64,000 bases of DNA from assembly GCA_965223695.1 (NCBI GenBank), contig CBDCXJ010000044.1, forward strand, positions 62,001 to 126,000, given 5' to 3'. The stretch comes from JAUVPB01 sp965223695. Its GTDB lineage: Bacteria > Actinomycetota > Thermoleophilia > Gaiellales > Gaiellaceae. The position numbers were made by a program, and so were the translations under genes. The stretch's first letter is position 1. Each line of letters starts with the position of its first letter. Under the pieces are notes generated by a model that was given only the letters and a program-made list of their open reading frames with translations, was not told where the DNA came from and ran no database searches. Positions 32,619 to 42,050 of the stretch are shown here, in pieces.

Positions 32619-33676
32619 GCGAGGAACCGGGCGCCGCGCTCGCCGCGGAGGAGACCCAGGACGAGGCGCTTGCGCGTCTAACGACCGCCGTCCTCGCACC
32701 CGGCGAGGACGAGTTCGACGGCTCGCTGCGCCCCCGAGATCTTTCGGAGTTCGTCGGTCAGGAGCGCGTCCGCGACCAGCTCTCGATCGCGCTCGAAGCT
32801 ACCCGCGCCCGTGGCGAGGCGCTCGACCACGTGTTGCTCGCCGGGCCTCCGGGGCTCGGCAAAACGAGCCTCGCTTACATCATTCGCGAGGAGCTCGGCG
32901 TCGGCATTCGCTCGGTCGCCGGCCCGGCAATCGAGCGCAAGGGCGACATTGCCGCGATTCTGACAGCGCTCGAGGATCGCGACGTCCTCTTCATCGACGA
33001 GATCCACCGCATCAACCCCTCGGTCGAGGAGATCCTCTACCCGGCGCTCGAGGACTTCCGTCTCGACATCGTCATGGGCCAGGGCCCGGCCGCCCGCACG
33101 CTCACGCTCGACCTCAAGCCGTTCACGCTGATCGGAGCCACGACCCGCACGGGCCTGCTGACGACGCCGCTCCGCGATCGGTTCGGCATGACGTTCCGGC
33201 TCGAGTACTACGAGACCCACGAGCTCGAGGCGATCGTCGCGCGTTCGGCCGCGTTGTTGAAAACCGAGCTCAGGCCGGAGGCGGCCGGCGAGATCGCGCG
33301 CTGCGCGCGGGGGACACCTCGCATCGCCAATCGCTTGCTTCGGCGCGTGCGCGACGTGGCCCAGGTTCGCCACGACGGGCGGATCACGCATGACGTCGCC
33401 CGAGAGGCGCTGGAGTTGCTCGAGGTAGACGAGGACGGGCTCGAGCGGCTCGACCTCGAGATCTTGCGTGCGATCGTCGACAAGTTCGAGGGCGGGCCTG
33501 TTGGACTGTCGACCCTGGCCGTGTCGCTGGGCGAGGAGCCCGACACGATCGAAGACGTGTTCGAGCCCTACCTTCTTCAGCTCGGGCTGATCCAGCGCAC
33601 GCCTCGGGGCCGCATCGCCACTGCGCGGGGGCGTGAGCGCGTGGGCGCGCCCGCCGCCGACACAAAGCTGTTCTAG
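32615..33676 (+). CDS. ruvB: Holliday junction branch migration helicase RuvB
   Basis: 353 residues. AAA+ ATPase with Walker A GPPGLGKTS (about 77-85), Walker B VLFIDEIHR, sensor 1 IGATTRTG, arginine-finger region LRDRFG, and the winged-helix C terminus ending GLIQRTPRGRIAT. It drives branch migration with RuvA. It starts inside the ruvA stop (ATGA). The N-terminal 40 residues are a somewhat longer acidic extension. Confidence 0.97.
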   Translation: MSEEPGAALAAEETQDEALARLTTAVLAPGEDEFDGSLRPRDLSEFVGQERVRDQLSIALEATRARGEALDHVLLAGPPGLGKTSLAYIIREELGVGIRSVAGPAIERKGDIAAILTALEDRDVLFIDEIHRINPSVEEILYPALEDFRLDIVMGQGPAARTLTLDLKPFTLIGATTRTGLLTTPLRDRFGMTFRLEYYETHELEAIVARSAALLKTELRPEAAGEIARCARGTPRIANRLLRRVRDVAQVRHDGRITHDVAREALELLEVDEDGLERLDLEILRAIVDKFEGGPVGLSTLAVSLGEEPDTIEDVFEPYLLQLGLIQRTPRGRIATARGRERVGAPAADTKLF

Positions 33677-33703
33677 CCAACGGCATCGAGTAAGGTCAGC
33701 GCG

Positions 33704-34114
33704 ATGAGCGGACAGGTCTGGGTACCCGGCGGCGGGGCGGCTCCGCCGCCGTCGGTCGAGGAATTCCTCAAGGGCGTCCATGGGCAAATCCAGGCGTTCG
33801 CCGAGCAGTGTCAGTGCGAGCGGGCAGTCGTCGAGGTCCTGCTTCACGACGGCCGCCGGCTACGGCTGCGCTCGTTTTCCTCGAAGCCCGGCTTCGGCTG
33901 GGTGACGCTCTACCCGGTCGCCGAAGACGGCGGCGACGGCTCCGAAGAGGAAGGCACGGATGCGCCGGTCGATGAGGCGCTGATGCTTCCGCTCCAGTCG
34001 ATCGTGCGGATCGTCATGCGGCGCCCCGATGACGAGGAGCCGCAACGGTTCGGATTCGTCCCGCCCGAAGTCACCGCCGCGTCGAGTGACGGCGCCACCG
34101 AGAGCGCTGCGTAG
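33704..34114 (+). CDS. Hypothetical protein after ruvB
   Basis: 136 residues, soluble and acidic. A compact middle part (RAVVEVLLHDGRRLRLRSFSSKPGFGWVTLYP) looks like a small beta sheet, perhaps RNA-binding or SH3-like; the tail is disordered (EEEGTDAPVDE, TAASSDGATESAA). The ATG lies 7 nt after TAAGGT, so it likely has its own leaderless transcript. Not recognised. Confidence 0.6.
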   Translation: MSGQVWVPGGGAAPPPSVEEFLKGVHGQIQAFAEQCQCERAVVEVLLHDGRRLRLRSFSSKPGFGWVTLYPVAEDGGDGSEEEGTDAPVDEALMLPLQSIVRIVMRRPDDEEPQRFGFVPPEVTAASSDGATESAA

Positions 34115-34147
34115 CTCGCCCGCGGAAGCATGAGCTTTTAGCCTGCG

Positions 34148-34618
34148 CTACTCGCGATACTGGAGGCCATGCCATGAGGGCACGGGCGCCAGCTCGAGAA
34201 GCGTGGTGCCGCCTTTTGGGTCGCAGTAGCTGAACTCGCCGATTGCGTCTTCCCACGCGACCTCGAGCAGCCCGAGTTTGACGCGGTGGTCAAGCCATGC
34301 TCCGCGGAACACCAGCTTCCTCAGCCAGTAGACGAGCGATTCGCCGTCGAGCAGCGAGACCCGATCCCAGTGGCGCACGACGTAGCGACCGAGCGCGCTT
34401 CGCGGCTTCTGAATCGTCCCTTCGCTCGCGAGCTCGACGAGGTCTGCGATCGCGTCGCGGCCGAGCTCGGCGTTCGCGACCAGCCCGAGCCTCACCGCGG
34501 CGCCGTTGACTCGCTGCTCGAAGTCGACGGCGTTGAACCCGAACCGATAGCCGAGGAACTCGACGAGGTAGTCGTCGCCAGACTCGTAGTTCGGCTCGGC
34601 TGAATTGTCACTCACCAA
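34148..34618 (-). CDS. Hypothetical protein
   Basis: 156 residues, convergent with the preceding gene and divergent from recJ. No signal peptide or TM helix. It has helical segments with many acidic and aromatic residues (SGDDYLVEFLGYRFGFNAVDF, WLRKLVFRGAWLDHRVK). It contains one Cys-Asp near the C terminus. I do not recognise the family; codon use fits the neighbours, which supports it being real. Confidence 0.5.
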   Translation of the reverse strand: MVSDNSAEPNYESGDDYLVEFLGYRFGFNAVDFEQRVNGAAVRLGLVANAELGRDAIADLVELASEGTIQKPRSALGRYVVRHWDRVSLLDGESLVYWLRKLVFRGAWLDHRVKLGLLEVAWEDAIGEFSYCDPKGGTTLLELAPVPSWHGLQYRE

Positions 34619-34704
34619 TCAAAGGATAGAGACCGTTTTCAGCCTTTCGGCGTGGGAGTGAACGCCGACGGATTCGCGTCCGGCGGCGTTCGTAGGGTGA
34701 GTAC

Positions 34705-36609
34705 ATGAAGCTCCCGTGGTCACTGACGTCGACCTCGCCGTCCGAGGTCGAGCGGCTCGTTCGCGAGCTCGAGCTGAGCCCGGTGACCGCCAGCGTGCTC
34801 GCTCGCCGCGGCTATGGCGAGCCCGCGCGCGCGCGTGAGTTCCTTGAGCCGGACGATGTCGCCCACGACGTCGCCGGACTCGGCGATGTCGATGGCGCGC
34901 TTCGGCTGCTACGGGGCGCGATCGGGAGCGGCTCGCGCATCTGCGTGCACGGCGACTACGACGTCGACGGGATCTGCGCGACCGCGGTTGCCTACTCTGT
35001 CCTTCGAGACCTCGGCGCCGACGTCAGCTGGTTCCTGCCGAGCCGCTTCGTCGAGGGGTACGGGCTCGTCCGCGAGACCGTCGACACACTTGTCGAGGAT
35101 GGCGTCGGCGTCCTTCTGACCGTCGACTGTGGCATCGCCGCCGTCGACGAGATCGCGTACGCGCGCGAGCGCGGCCTCGAGGTGGTCGTGACCGACCATC
35201 ACCGACCCGGAGAGCAGCTGCCCGACTGCCCTGTCGTCGCGACGAGACCCTCGAGCTACCCGTTCCCCGAGCTCTGCGGCACCGGCGTCGCATACAAGCT
35301 CATGCAGGCGCTTGCACCCGAGCGCGAGCTCGAGCCACTGCTCGACCTCGTTGCACTCGCGACCGTCGCCGACGTCGTGCCGCTCGTCGACGAGAATCGC
35401 GCGCTTACGTCCCGTGGCCTGACGCGCCTCTCGAGCACGACTAGGCCCGGTCTGCAGGCGCTGATGCGCTCTGCCCAGGTCGATCCGGCTCTTGTCGACA
35501 CGGGCGCGATCGGGTTTCGCATCGCGCCACGGATCAACGCGGCAGGGCGCCTCGGGCACCCCGAGGTCGCGCTCCGACTGTTGCTCGCAGAGAGTCGCGA
35601 CGAGGCCCGGGAGCTCGTCTCGCGATGCGAGGCCCTGAACCGAGAGCGCCAGGCGATCGAGGAGCGGATTACCGGCGAGGCGCTCCGTCAGGTCGACGGC
35701 TGGTCAGATGAGCTACGTGCCCGTCGCGCCTACGTGCTCTGGGGCGAGGAGTGGCACGTCGGGGTGATCGGCATCGTCGCCTCGCGGCTCGTCGAGCGCT
35801 TTCACCGCCCGGTCGTGCTCATCGCCGGCGGCGAGGATGGCTGGCGCGGCTCGGGTCGATCGATCCCCGCCTTCGACCTCTATGCCGGGCTCGAGGCGTG
35901 CGCCGATCTTCTCGACGCCTTCGGGGGGCACCGCGCGGCGGCCGGGCTGGCGATCGCCCCTGACAAGATCGAGCGCCTCGCCGACGAGCTGGCCGCCGTT
36001 GCGCGGCGCGAGCTGGTCGAGGACGACCTCGACCCGGTCGCGAAAGTCGACGCGGTCGTCCATGGCGACGAGCTCACCCTTGATCTCTGCGCAGAGCTGC
36101 GGCGCCTCGCGCCGTTTGGGCTCGGCAACCCGGGCGTCACGCTGCTCGTGCCCGGCTGTGAGCTCGTCGATGTCACGCCTGTCGGGCAGGGGAAACACCT
36201 GCGCATGGGCGTCGTGGCGAGCGCGGGCGGCCGCCAGGTGCGCTCTGGAGCGATCGCGTTCGGTCTCGGCGGACAGCTCGAGCGCCTCCGGCAGCCTGGC
36301 CGGTGGGACGTCGTCTTCCGACTCGAGGCGAACCACTGGAACGGCAGCGTCACCCCGCAGCTCGTCGTCAAGCAGATCTTCGAGTCGAGTGCCGGCTACG
36401 CGGAGCTTCGCGATCGCTTTGCGCAGGAATGGAAGGCGGGCGACGAGGCGTGGTCACGCGAGGGCGAGGAGATCTTCCGCGAGCTGAGCCTCGTCGGCGG
36501 CGAGGAGCTCTCCTTCAGGCGCCACCTGGTCGAGGCTGAGACATTTCGCGCACTGATGGCCGCCGTCGAGGGGTCCGAACTCGAAGACGAGTTGCACAAG
36601 GCCGCCTAG
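34705..36609 (+). CDS. recJ: Single-stranded-DNA-specific exonuclease RecJ
   Basis: 634 residues. DHH domain with GDYDVDGICA (Asp84, 86, 88), VDCGIAA and TDHHRPGEQLPDCPVV; DHHA1 domain with GSGRSIPAFDLYAGLEAC and GGHRAAAGLAI; OB domain after about 450. It degrades ssDNA 5' to 3' in recombination and mismatch repair. The ATG follows a TAGGGT box by 6 nt. The C-terminal 60 residues (EIFRELSLVGGEELSFRRH) are an added helical tail. It belongs with ruvCAB in a repair-rich stretch. Confidence 0.95.
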   Translation: MKLPWSLTSTSPSEVERLVRELELSPVTASVLARRGYGEPARAREFLEPDDVAHDVAGLGDVDGALRLLRGAIGSGSRICVHGDYDVDGICATAVAYSVLRDLGADVSWFLPSRFVEGYGLVRETVDTLVEDGVGVLLTVDCGIAAVDEIAYARERGLEVVVTDHHRPGEQLPDCPVVATRPSSYPFPELCGTGVAYKLMQALAPERELEPLLDLVALATVADVVPLVDENRALTSRGLTRLSSTTRPGLQALMRSAQVDPALVDTGAIGFRIAPRINAAGRLGHPEVALRLLLAESRDEARELVSRCEALNRERQAIEERITGEALRQVDGWSDELRARRAYVLWGEEWHVGVIGIVASRLVERFHRPVVLIAGGEDGWRGSGRSIPAFDLYAGLEACADLLDAFGGHRAAAGLAIAPDKIERLADELAAVARRELVEDDLDPVAKVDAVVHGDELTLDLCAELRRLAPFGLGNPGVTLLVPGCELVDVTPVGQGKHLRMGVVASAGGRQVRSGAIAFGLGGQLERLRQPGRWDVVFRLEANHWNGSVTPQLVVKQIFESSAGYAELRDRFAQEWKAGDEAWSREGEEIFRELSLVGGEELSFRRHLVEAETFRALMAAVEGSELEDELHKAA

Positions 36610-36672
36610 GTTGGGCCAATTCGACCGCCGCGCGCGCCCGGTCCCGGGGGCGGTCGGAGCTACAATCCGGAC

Positions 36673-38886
36673 GTGAGCGCCCAGCTCGTCAGCGCCTCGG
36701 CAGACCGTCACCAGCGCTCCTTCGAGGAGCTTGTCGCGATGGTCGGCGAGTACAACCCCGACGTCGACCGCGAGGTGCTCGAATCGGCGTTCGCGTTCGC
36801 CTGTGCCGCCCACGAGGGACAGCGCCGCCGAAGCGGCGAGGACTTCATCGTTCACCCGGTCGGCGTCGCTCGAATCGTTGCCGAGCTGCGTCTCGACACC
36901 GACACGGTGGCGGCCGCGATGCTGCACGACGTCGTCGAGGACACGGAGGCGTCGACCGAGTCGCTCGTCGAGGAGTTCGGCGAGGAGGTCGCCGCGCTCG
37001 TCGAGGGCGTCACCAAGCTCACGCGCATCCAGTTCGCCAGCCAGGAGCAGGCGCAGGTCGAGAACTACCGCAAGATGATCGTCGCGATGGCCGCCGACGT
37101 GCGCGTCATCCTGATCAAGCTCGCTGATCGCCTGCACAACATGCGGACGATCGAGTACCTCGGCAAGCAAAAGCGCATCCAGAAGGCGCGCGAGACGCTC
37201 GAGGTGTACGCGCCGATCGCACACAGGCTCGGCATCCATGCGATCAAGGCCGAGCTCGAGGACCGCGCATTCCAGACGCTGCACCCGCGCAAGTACCGCG
37301 AGATCACAACGCTCGTCGACCAGCGCCGCGCCGATCGCGAGACGTATGTCGAGCAGGCCGGCGGCGTGCTCGCCGCCGAGCTGGAAGACGCCGAGATCAC
37401 GGCAGAGATCTCGGGGCGTGCGAAGCACTTCTACTCGATCTACGACAAGATGGCCACCGACGGCAAGGAGTTCAACGAGATCTACGACCTCACCGCGATG
37501 CGTGTGATCGTTGCGGGCGAGGGTACCTCCGGCCAGGGCGACTGCTACGCGGTGCTCGGGATCATCCACTCGCTCTGGAAGCCGATGCCGGGCCGCTTCA
37601 AGGACTACGTGGCGATCCCCAAGCGCAACCTCTACAGCGCGCTGCACACGACCGTGATCGGGCCGCAGGGCAAGCCGCTCGAGATCCAGGTGCGCACGCG
37701 CGAGATGCACGAGACCGCCGAGTTCGGCGTCGCCGCGCACTGGCTCTACAAGGAGTCGCGCAAGGACGCGAAGGCGCAGGCGCAGAGGCTCGACTGGCTC
37801 GAGCGGCTGAACGACTGGCAACAGGAGGAGTCAGACCCGGGCGAGTTCATGCGCAGCTTCGTTGAGGACTTGACGGCCGAAGAGGTCTTCGTGTTCACGC
37901 CCAAGGGCGAGGTGAAGAACCTGCCTGTCGGCTCGACGCCGATCGACTTCGCCTATGCCGTCCACACCGACGTCGGACACCGAACCGTGGGTGCCAAGGT
38001 AAACGGCCGCATCGTTCCGCTCCACTACAAGCTGAAGAGCGGCGACTTCGTCGAGATTCTCACCTCGAACAAGCCAGACCGCGGCCCCTCACGGGATTGG
38101 CTGACGCTGGCCGTGTCTTCGCGAGCGCGTAACCGAATCCGGCACTGGATCAAGCGCGAGACGCGCGAAGACACCGAGCAGCGCGGTCGCGACACGCTCG
38201 AGCGCGCGCTGAAGAGCCACAACGTGCCCTACAAGAAATTCGCCGGTTCAGCGCTTCTGGCAGGCGTGATCCGCGAGATGAACTTCACGAAGGCTGAGGA
38301 TTTCTACCTGGCACTCGGCGGCGGCAAGCTTCAGGCCGCCCGCGTCATCGAGAAGGTGATCAACCGGCTCAAGACCGACGAGGTCGCGCCAGAAGAGCAG
38401 CTGCCGCGCAAGAAGAAGGGAGCCGCGCTCCCATCCCAAACGGTCGGTGTTCGCATCCCGGGCGTCGAGGACGTGCTCGTGCGCATGGCGAAGTGCTGCA
38501 CCCCGGTGCCCGGAGACGGCATCGTCGGCTACATCTCGCTGGGCAAGGGCATCACCATCCATCGCGAGGACTGTCCGAACGTCAAGGCGCTTCGCAAGAA
38601 CTCCGAGCGCTTCACGACCGTGGCCTGGGAGGGCACCGGCTCACACAGCTTCCGCGTTCAGGTCGCGCTCGACGCCTGGGACAGACCACGCTTGCTCGAA
38701 GACATCGCCCGGACCTTCGCAGAGCATGGCGGGAACATCGTCGAGTACGGCGGGCACGTCGAGGATCAGATGGCCAAGAACTGGTACACGGTCGAGGTCG
38801 GCGACGTCGACGAGCTGCGCTCGCTGCTCACCTCGCTGCGCAATCTCGATTCGGTTTTCGACGCGTATCGCGTCACGCCCTCGTGA
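36673..38886 (+). CDS. rel: Bifunctional (p)ppGpp synthetase/hydrolase
   Basis: 737 residues with the full Rel layout: HD hydrolase (HDVVEDT, His85-Asp86), synthetase domain (RFKDYVAIPKRNLYSALHT), TGS (VFVFTPKGEVKNLPVGSTPIDFAYAVHTD), zinc-finger/helical region (MAKCCTPVPGD, two Cys) and a C-terminal ACT domain. It makes and degrades the stringent-response alarmone at the ribosome. The GTG start is 6 nt after TACAAT (leaderless). The stop overlaps the next start (GTGA). Confidence 0.96.
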   Translation: MSAQLVSASADRHQRSFEELVAMVGEYNPDVDREVLESAFAFACAAHEGQRRRSGEDFIVHPVGVARIVAELRLDTDTVAAAMLHDVVEDTEASTESLVEEFGEEVAALVEGVTKLTRIQFASQEQAQVENYRKMIVAMAADVRVILIKLADRLHNMRTIEYLGKQKRIQKARETLEVYAPIAHRLGIHAIKAELEDRAFQTLHPRKYREITTLVDQRRADRETYVEQAGGVLAAELEDAEITAEISGRAKHFYSIYDKMATDGKEFNEIYDLTAMRVIVAGEGTSGQGDCYAVLGIIHSLWKPMPGRFKDYVAIPKRNLYSALHTTVIGPQGKPLEIQVRTREMHETAEFGVAAHWLYKESRKDAKAQAQRLDWLERLNDWQQEESDPGEFMRSFVEDLTAEEVFVFTPKGEVKNLPVGSTPIDFAYAVHTDVGHRTVGAKVNGRIVPLHYKLKSGDFVEILTSNKPDRGPSRDWLTLAVSSRARNRIRHWIKRETREDTEQRGRDTLERALKSHNVPYKKFAGSALLAGVIREMNFTKAEDFYLALGGGKLQAARVIEKVINRLKTDEVAPEEQLPRKKKGAALPSQTVGVRIPGVEDVLVRMAKCCTPVPGDGIVGYISLGKGITIHREDCPNVKALRKNSERFTTVAWEGTGSHSFRVQVALDAWDRPRLLEDIARTFAEHGGNIVEYGGHVEDQMAKNWYTVEVGDVDELRSLLTSLRNLDSVFDAYRVTPS

Positions 38887-39593
38887 CCGCACCTGAGGGC
38901 GCCGTCAGGGCGCACCTCGACTACCTCGACGAGCTGATCGTGCGCGACGCTGCGGCGGCCGACGCGCTCGGCGAGCTCGATGGGTTGCTAGCCAGCGTCG
39001 CGGGCATGCGCGAGCGGGCCGACGTCGTGACCCGAGAGCTCGAGCTCGGCCCGGCCGAGATCGAACGCCGCGCCGGTGATGTGGCCGCGGCCGAGGCAGG
39101 ACGCGCCGAGGCCTGTTCGCGGGTCGAGCTCGCGACGCGTGCCGAGCAGGACGCACGCCAGTCGGCCGACCCGCTCGAGTTGCGCGAAGCGGCGAGAAAC
39201 CTGACCGAGGCACGCGACTCGGCTCACATCGCCGAGCAGCGGTTTGGCGAAGCCACGGCTGCGCTACGTGTGCAGCAGGAACAGCTCGCGGCGGCCGAGC
39301 TCGAGCGACCGGAGCTCGAGGAGGGCGCCGGAGCGCTGGCCGAGCAGCTCGCCGGGGTGCCGCGCCTGCCGGGGACCGTCGCGGACGCGCCCGAGCGCCT
39401 CGTGCAGATACCGGCCTGGTCGGTCGAGACCCGGGCGGCGCTCGTCGTGGCGCGTGCGGCGGCCGTGCGCGAGCGCGAGCACGCGATCCGCGAGGCGGGC
39501 GAGATTGGAGCGCTCGTGACCGGCGCACCCGTCGCGGCCGGCTCGATCGCGACGGTCGCGACGCTCGTGCGCACGGCGGCGAGTGCGTGCTAG
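38883..39593 (+). CDS. Coiled-coil protein coupled to rel
   Basis: 236 residues, overlapping the rel stop by 4 nt (GTGA). Almost wholly helical, Ala/Glu/Arg-rich with heptad character (VTRELELGPAEIERRAGDVA, LRVQQEQLAAAELERPELE), and a short Ala/Val C terminus that might be membrane-touching (VTGAPVAAGSIATVATLV). No known domain recognised. Co-translation with rel suggests a connected expression, not necessarily a connected function. Confidence 0.6.
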   Translation: MTAPEGAVRAHLDYLDELIVRDAAAADALGELDGLLASVAGMRERADVVTRELELGPAEIERRAGDVAAAEAGRAEACSRVELATRAEQDARQSADPLELREAARNLTEARDSAHIAEQRFGEATAALRVQQEQLAAAELERPELEEGAGALAEQLAGVPRLPGTVADAPERLVQIPAWSVETRAALVVARAAAVREREHAIREAGEIGALVTGAPVAAGSIATVATLVRTAASAC

Positions 39594-39608
39594 CGCACCA
39601 GCTGGTCG

Positions 39609-40070
39609 CTACTCGTAGATGTCGGGTGCCTCGAACGCGCGGACATCGGCCCGAAACGACTCGGGAATCGTCGCCGGACGCCGCTCGGCTAGGTCGATCA
39701 GGACAAGTGCCTGTTCGGCGGTGCACATGAGCTCGTCATCGCCAGCCCGGTGGACGCAGAGGCTCCAGGTCAGGCTCGTGTTTCCGATCCGGCTGATCCG
39801 CACGAAGACCTCGAGCGCCTCGTCGAAGACGGCCGGCGCGTGGTACTCGACCGTGCTCGCGCGCATCACGAACTGACGTGGGCCGAGGTCGGGCTCGAGC
39901 AAGTCGAGGTAGCGCAGGTACTCGACCCGGGCCATGTCGAAGTAGGGCAGGTAGCGGCCGTAATAGACGAGTCCCTGCGCGTCGGTGTCCGAGAAGCCCA
40001 CCCGGGTAAGCGCCGAGAACTTGAACGGGGGCCGTCGCGTGGTCGGCCGGCCAGCGTCGAGAGCGGTCAC
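39609..40070 (-). CDS. Acyl-CoA thioesterase (4-hydroxybenzoyl-CoA thioesterase family)
   Basis: 153 residues, single hotdog fold. FSDTDAQGLVYYGRYLPYFD carries the catalytic Asp and the 'D.q.hv.y..Y' helix of the 4HBT family, like YbgC and FcbC. It hydrolyses acyl- or aryl-CoA thioesters; the natural substrate is not defined. It starts at a GTG and lies in the same direction as the phosphomannomutase and HIT genes downstream of corA. Confidence 0.85.
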   Translation of the reverse strand: MTALDAGRPTTRRPPFKFSALTRVGFSDTDAQGLVYYGRYLPYFDMARVEYLRYLDLLEPDLGPRQFVMRASTVEYHAPAVFDEALEVFVRISRIGNTSLTWSLCVHRAGDDELMCTAEQALVLIDLAERRPATIPESFRADVRAFEAPDIYE

Positions 40071-40087
40071 TGTCTGTGCATCTCTAT

Positions 40088-41434
40088 CTAGGCCGTGAGC
40101 AGAGCGAGGACCTCGTCACGCTTCTGCTGCATCAGCTCCTCGCTCCTGGCCTCGAGGTTGAGCCGAAGCAACGGCTCGGTGTTCGAGGGACGCACGTTCA
40201 TGTGCCACTGCTCGGCGGTGATCGAGATGCCGTCGAGGTGGGTCACCTCGCCGGCGCCGCCGAAGCGTTCCTTGACCTCCTGCAGCTTGACTGCGACGTC
40301 CGGAACGCGTGTGTTCAACTCGCCCGTCAGGAAGTACTTCTCCCGCATCGGCGCGAGGATCTCCGACAGCCGCACGCCTCGCCGCGAGATCAGCTCGAGC
40401 ATGAGCAGGGCCGGGATCGTGCCGGAGTCGGCCTGGAAGAAATCGCGGAAGTAGTAGTGCCCCGAGACCTCGCCAGCGAATGCCGCGTCGACGTCGCGCA
40501 TCCGCTGCTTGATGAAGGCGTGGCCGACCCGGTTGACAAGCGCCGTGCCGCCGGCGGTTTCGACCGCATCGGGCACGGCCCAGCTTGCGCGAACGTCGTA
40601 GATGATCGTGGCGCCTGGCTCTTTCTCCAGCACCGCAGCCGCGAGCAGCGCCGTGATGAAGTCGCCCGGCACGAACGCGCCCGTGTCGTCAACGAAGAAG
40701 CAGCGGTCTGCGTCGCCGTCGAAGGCGATGCCGAGATCCGCGCCCTCGGCCTTGACCTTCTCGACGATGAACTCCCGATTCTCGGGCAAGAGCGGGTTGG
40801 GCTCGTGGTTCGGGAACGTGCCGTCGGGCTCGAAGTAGCACTCGACCGGGTCGATCGGCAGGCGCTCGAGCAGCGTCGACATCATCCGGCCGCCCATGCC
40901 GTTGGCGGCGTCGAGCACCACACGGAGCGGCCTGATGGCGCTCGGGTCGACGAACGACAGGACCTGCTCCGACCATGCCGCGTAGACGTCGAGGTTCTCG
41001 GCCGCCCCGGCTTGCCGGTGCGTCGCGCCGAATCCGTTTTCGATGCGGTCGCGTATGGCCGTCAACCCCGAGTCGCCGCCGACCGGCCGGGCGCCGCGCC
41101 TGACGATCTTCATCCCCGAGTACTCCTTCGGATTGTGCGAGGCGGTGACCGTTATCCCGCCGTCGAGCTCGAGCGACCCGACCGCGAAATACAGCATCTC
41201 GGTGCCAACCATGCCGATGTCGACCACGTCGGTGCCGCCGTCCAGAGAGCCGGCAACCACCGCCGCGGCCATCGCCGGGGCATGCGTGCGCATGTCGCGG
41301 CCGACGGCGATTCGCCTCGGCTCGAACTCCTCTACGAAGGCGCGGCCGACTGCGTAGGCGCCGTCCTCGTCGAGCTGTGTCGGATGAATGCCACGGACGT
41401 CGTAGGCCTTGAAAACACTCGGGTCAAGCGTCAT
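40088..41434 (-). CDS. Phosphomannomutase/phosphoglucomutase
   Basis: 448 residues of the alpha-D-phosphohexomutase family. FKAYDVRGIHPTQLDEDGAY opens the protein; the phosphoserine loop is GGITVTASHNPKEYSGMK (Ser in TASHNP), the metal loop is GIAFDGDADRCFF, the sugar-binding loop is GEVSGHYYF, and the phosphate-binding loop is RPSNTEPLLRLN. It interconverts hexose 1- and 6-phosphates, feeding GDP-mannose or UDP-glucose for the polysaccharide locus at 49-58 kb. ATG at 41434 is chosen at the start of homology; the upstream extension is not conserved. Confidence 0.93.
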   Translation of the reverse strand: MTLDPSVFKAYDVRGIHPTQLDEDGAYAVGRAFVEEFEPRRIAVGRDMRTHAPAMAAAVVAGSLDGGTDVVDIGMVGTEMLYFAVGSLELDGGITVTASHNPKEYSGMKIVRRGARPVGGDSGLTAIRDRIENGFGATHRQAGAAENLDVYAAWSEQVLSFVDPSAIRPLRVVLDAANGMGGRMMSTLLERLPIDPVECYFEPDGTFPNHEPNPLLPENREFIVEKVKAEGADLGIAFDGDADRCFFVDDTGAFVPGDFITALLAAAVLEKEPGATIIYDVRASWAVPDAVETAGGTALVNRVGHAFIKQRMRDVDAAFAGEVSGHYYFRDFFQADSGTIPALLMLELISRRGVRLSEILAPMREKYFLTGELNTRVPDVAVKLQEVKERFGGAGEVTHLDGISITAEQWHMNVRPSNTEPLLRLNLEARSEELMQQKRDEVLALLTA

Positions 41435-41506
41435 GTCGCACCATCCTAGGGAGGTGCCTCGGCCGTCAATCCCCGGAGCATTGGCGGGGCGACCAGGTGC
41501 CACGGT

Positions 41507-41998
41507 CTATGTGTCCCAGGCGTCGAGCAGCTTGGCTCGCGTGGCGGCGAGATGCTCCGGCATCACCCTCGTGTCGGCCAGCACCGGCATGAAGTTCGTG
41601 TCGCCGCCCCAGCGCGGGACGACGTGCATGTGGACGTGGTCGACGATCCCGGCGCCGGCCAGCCGACCCAGATTCCAGCCGACGTTGAAACCGTGCGGCG
41701 CCGACGTCCTTGTGAGCGCAGCGATCCCTCGCGCTCCGAGCTCGTGAATCTCCGCTGCTTCGGTGCTGGTGAGGTCGCCGAACTCGCCACAGTGACGCGT
41801 CGGCGCGACCAACAGGTGCCCGGGCGCGTACGGGAACTTGTTCAGCATCACGACGGCCGCCTCGGTGCGCGTGACGAGCAGGGTGTCGGTCGGCTCGCCT
41901 TCGAGTGACACGGTCGCGGCCGCGCAGAAAACGCACGCGTTGTCGTCGTCGGCCGACTCGATGTATTCGAGCCGCCACGGGGCCCACAGCCGCTCCAT
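41507..41998 (-). CDS. HIT family hydrolase/phosphorylase (Ap4A phosphorylase-like)
   Basis: 163 residues. The histidine triad is HVHMHVVPRW, preceded by LLVAPTRHCGEFGDL and the N-terminal LWAPWRLEYI, which places it with the actinobacterial diadenosine tetraphosphate phosphorylase group. A CxFC-type pair (ACVFC) is near residue 25. It would degrade Ap4A or related dinucleotides. A palindrome lies directly before the ATG. Confidence 0.88.
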   Translation of the reverse strand: MERLWAPWRLEYIESADDDNACVFCAAATVSLEGEPTDTLLVTRTEAAVVMLNKFPYAPGHLLVAPTRHCGEFGDLTSTEAAEIHELGARGIAALTRTSAPHGFNVGWNLGRLAGAGIVDHVHMHVVPRWGGDTNFMPVLADTRVMPEHLAATRAKLLDAWDT

Positions 41999-42001
41999 TC
42001 C

Positions 42002-42021
42002 TAGATGGAATCAACCATCTA
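42002..42021 (-). promoter_or_regulatory. Palindrome at the HIT gene start
   Basis: A perfect 7-bp inverted repeat TAGATGG/CCATCTA with a 6-nt spacer ends 3 nt before the HIT ATG. It overlaps TA-rich sequence that could serve as the -10 box. It could be an operator or a 5' mRNA hairpin; no factor can be named. Confidence 0.35.
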
Positions 42022-42050
42022 CGGCGCCAGGCGACGCGGGCCGGGCGCGC

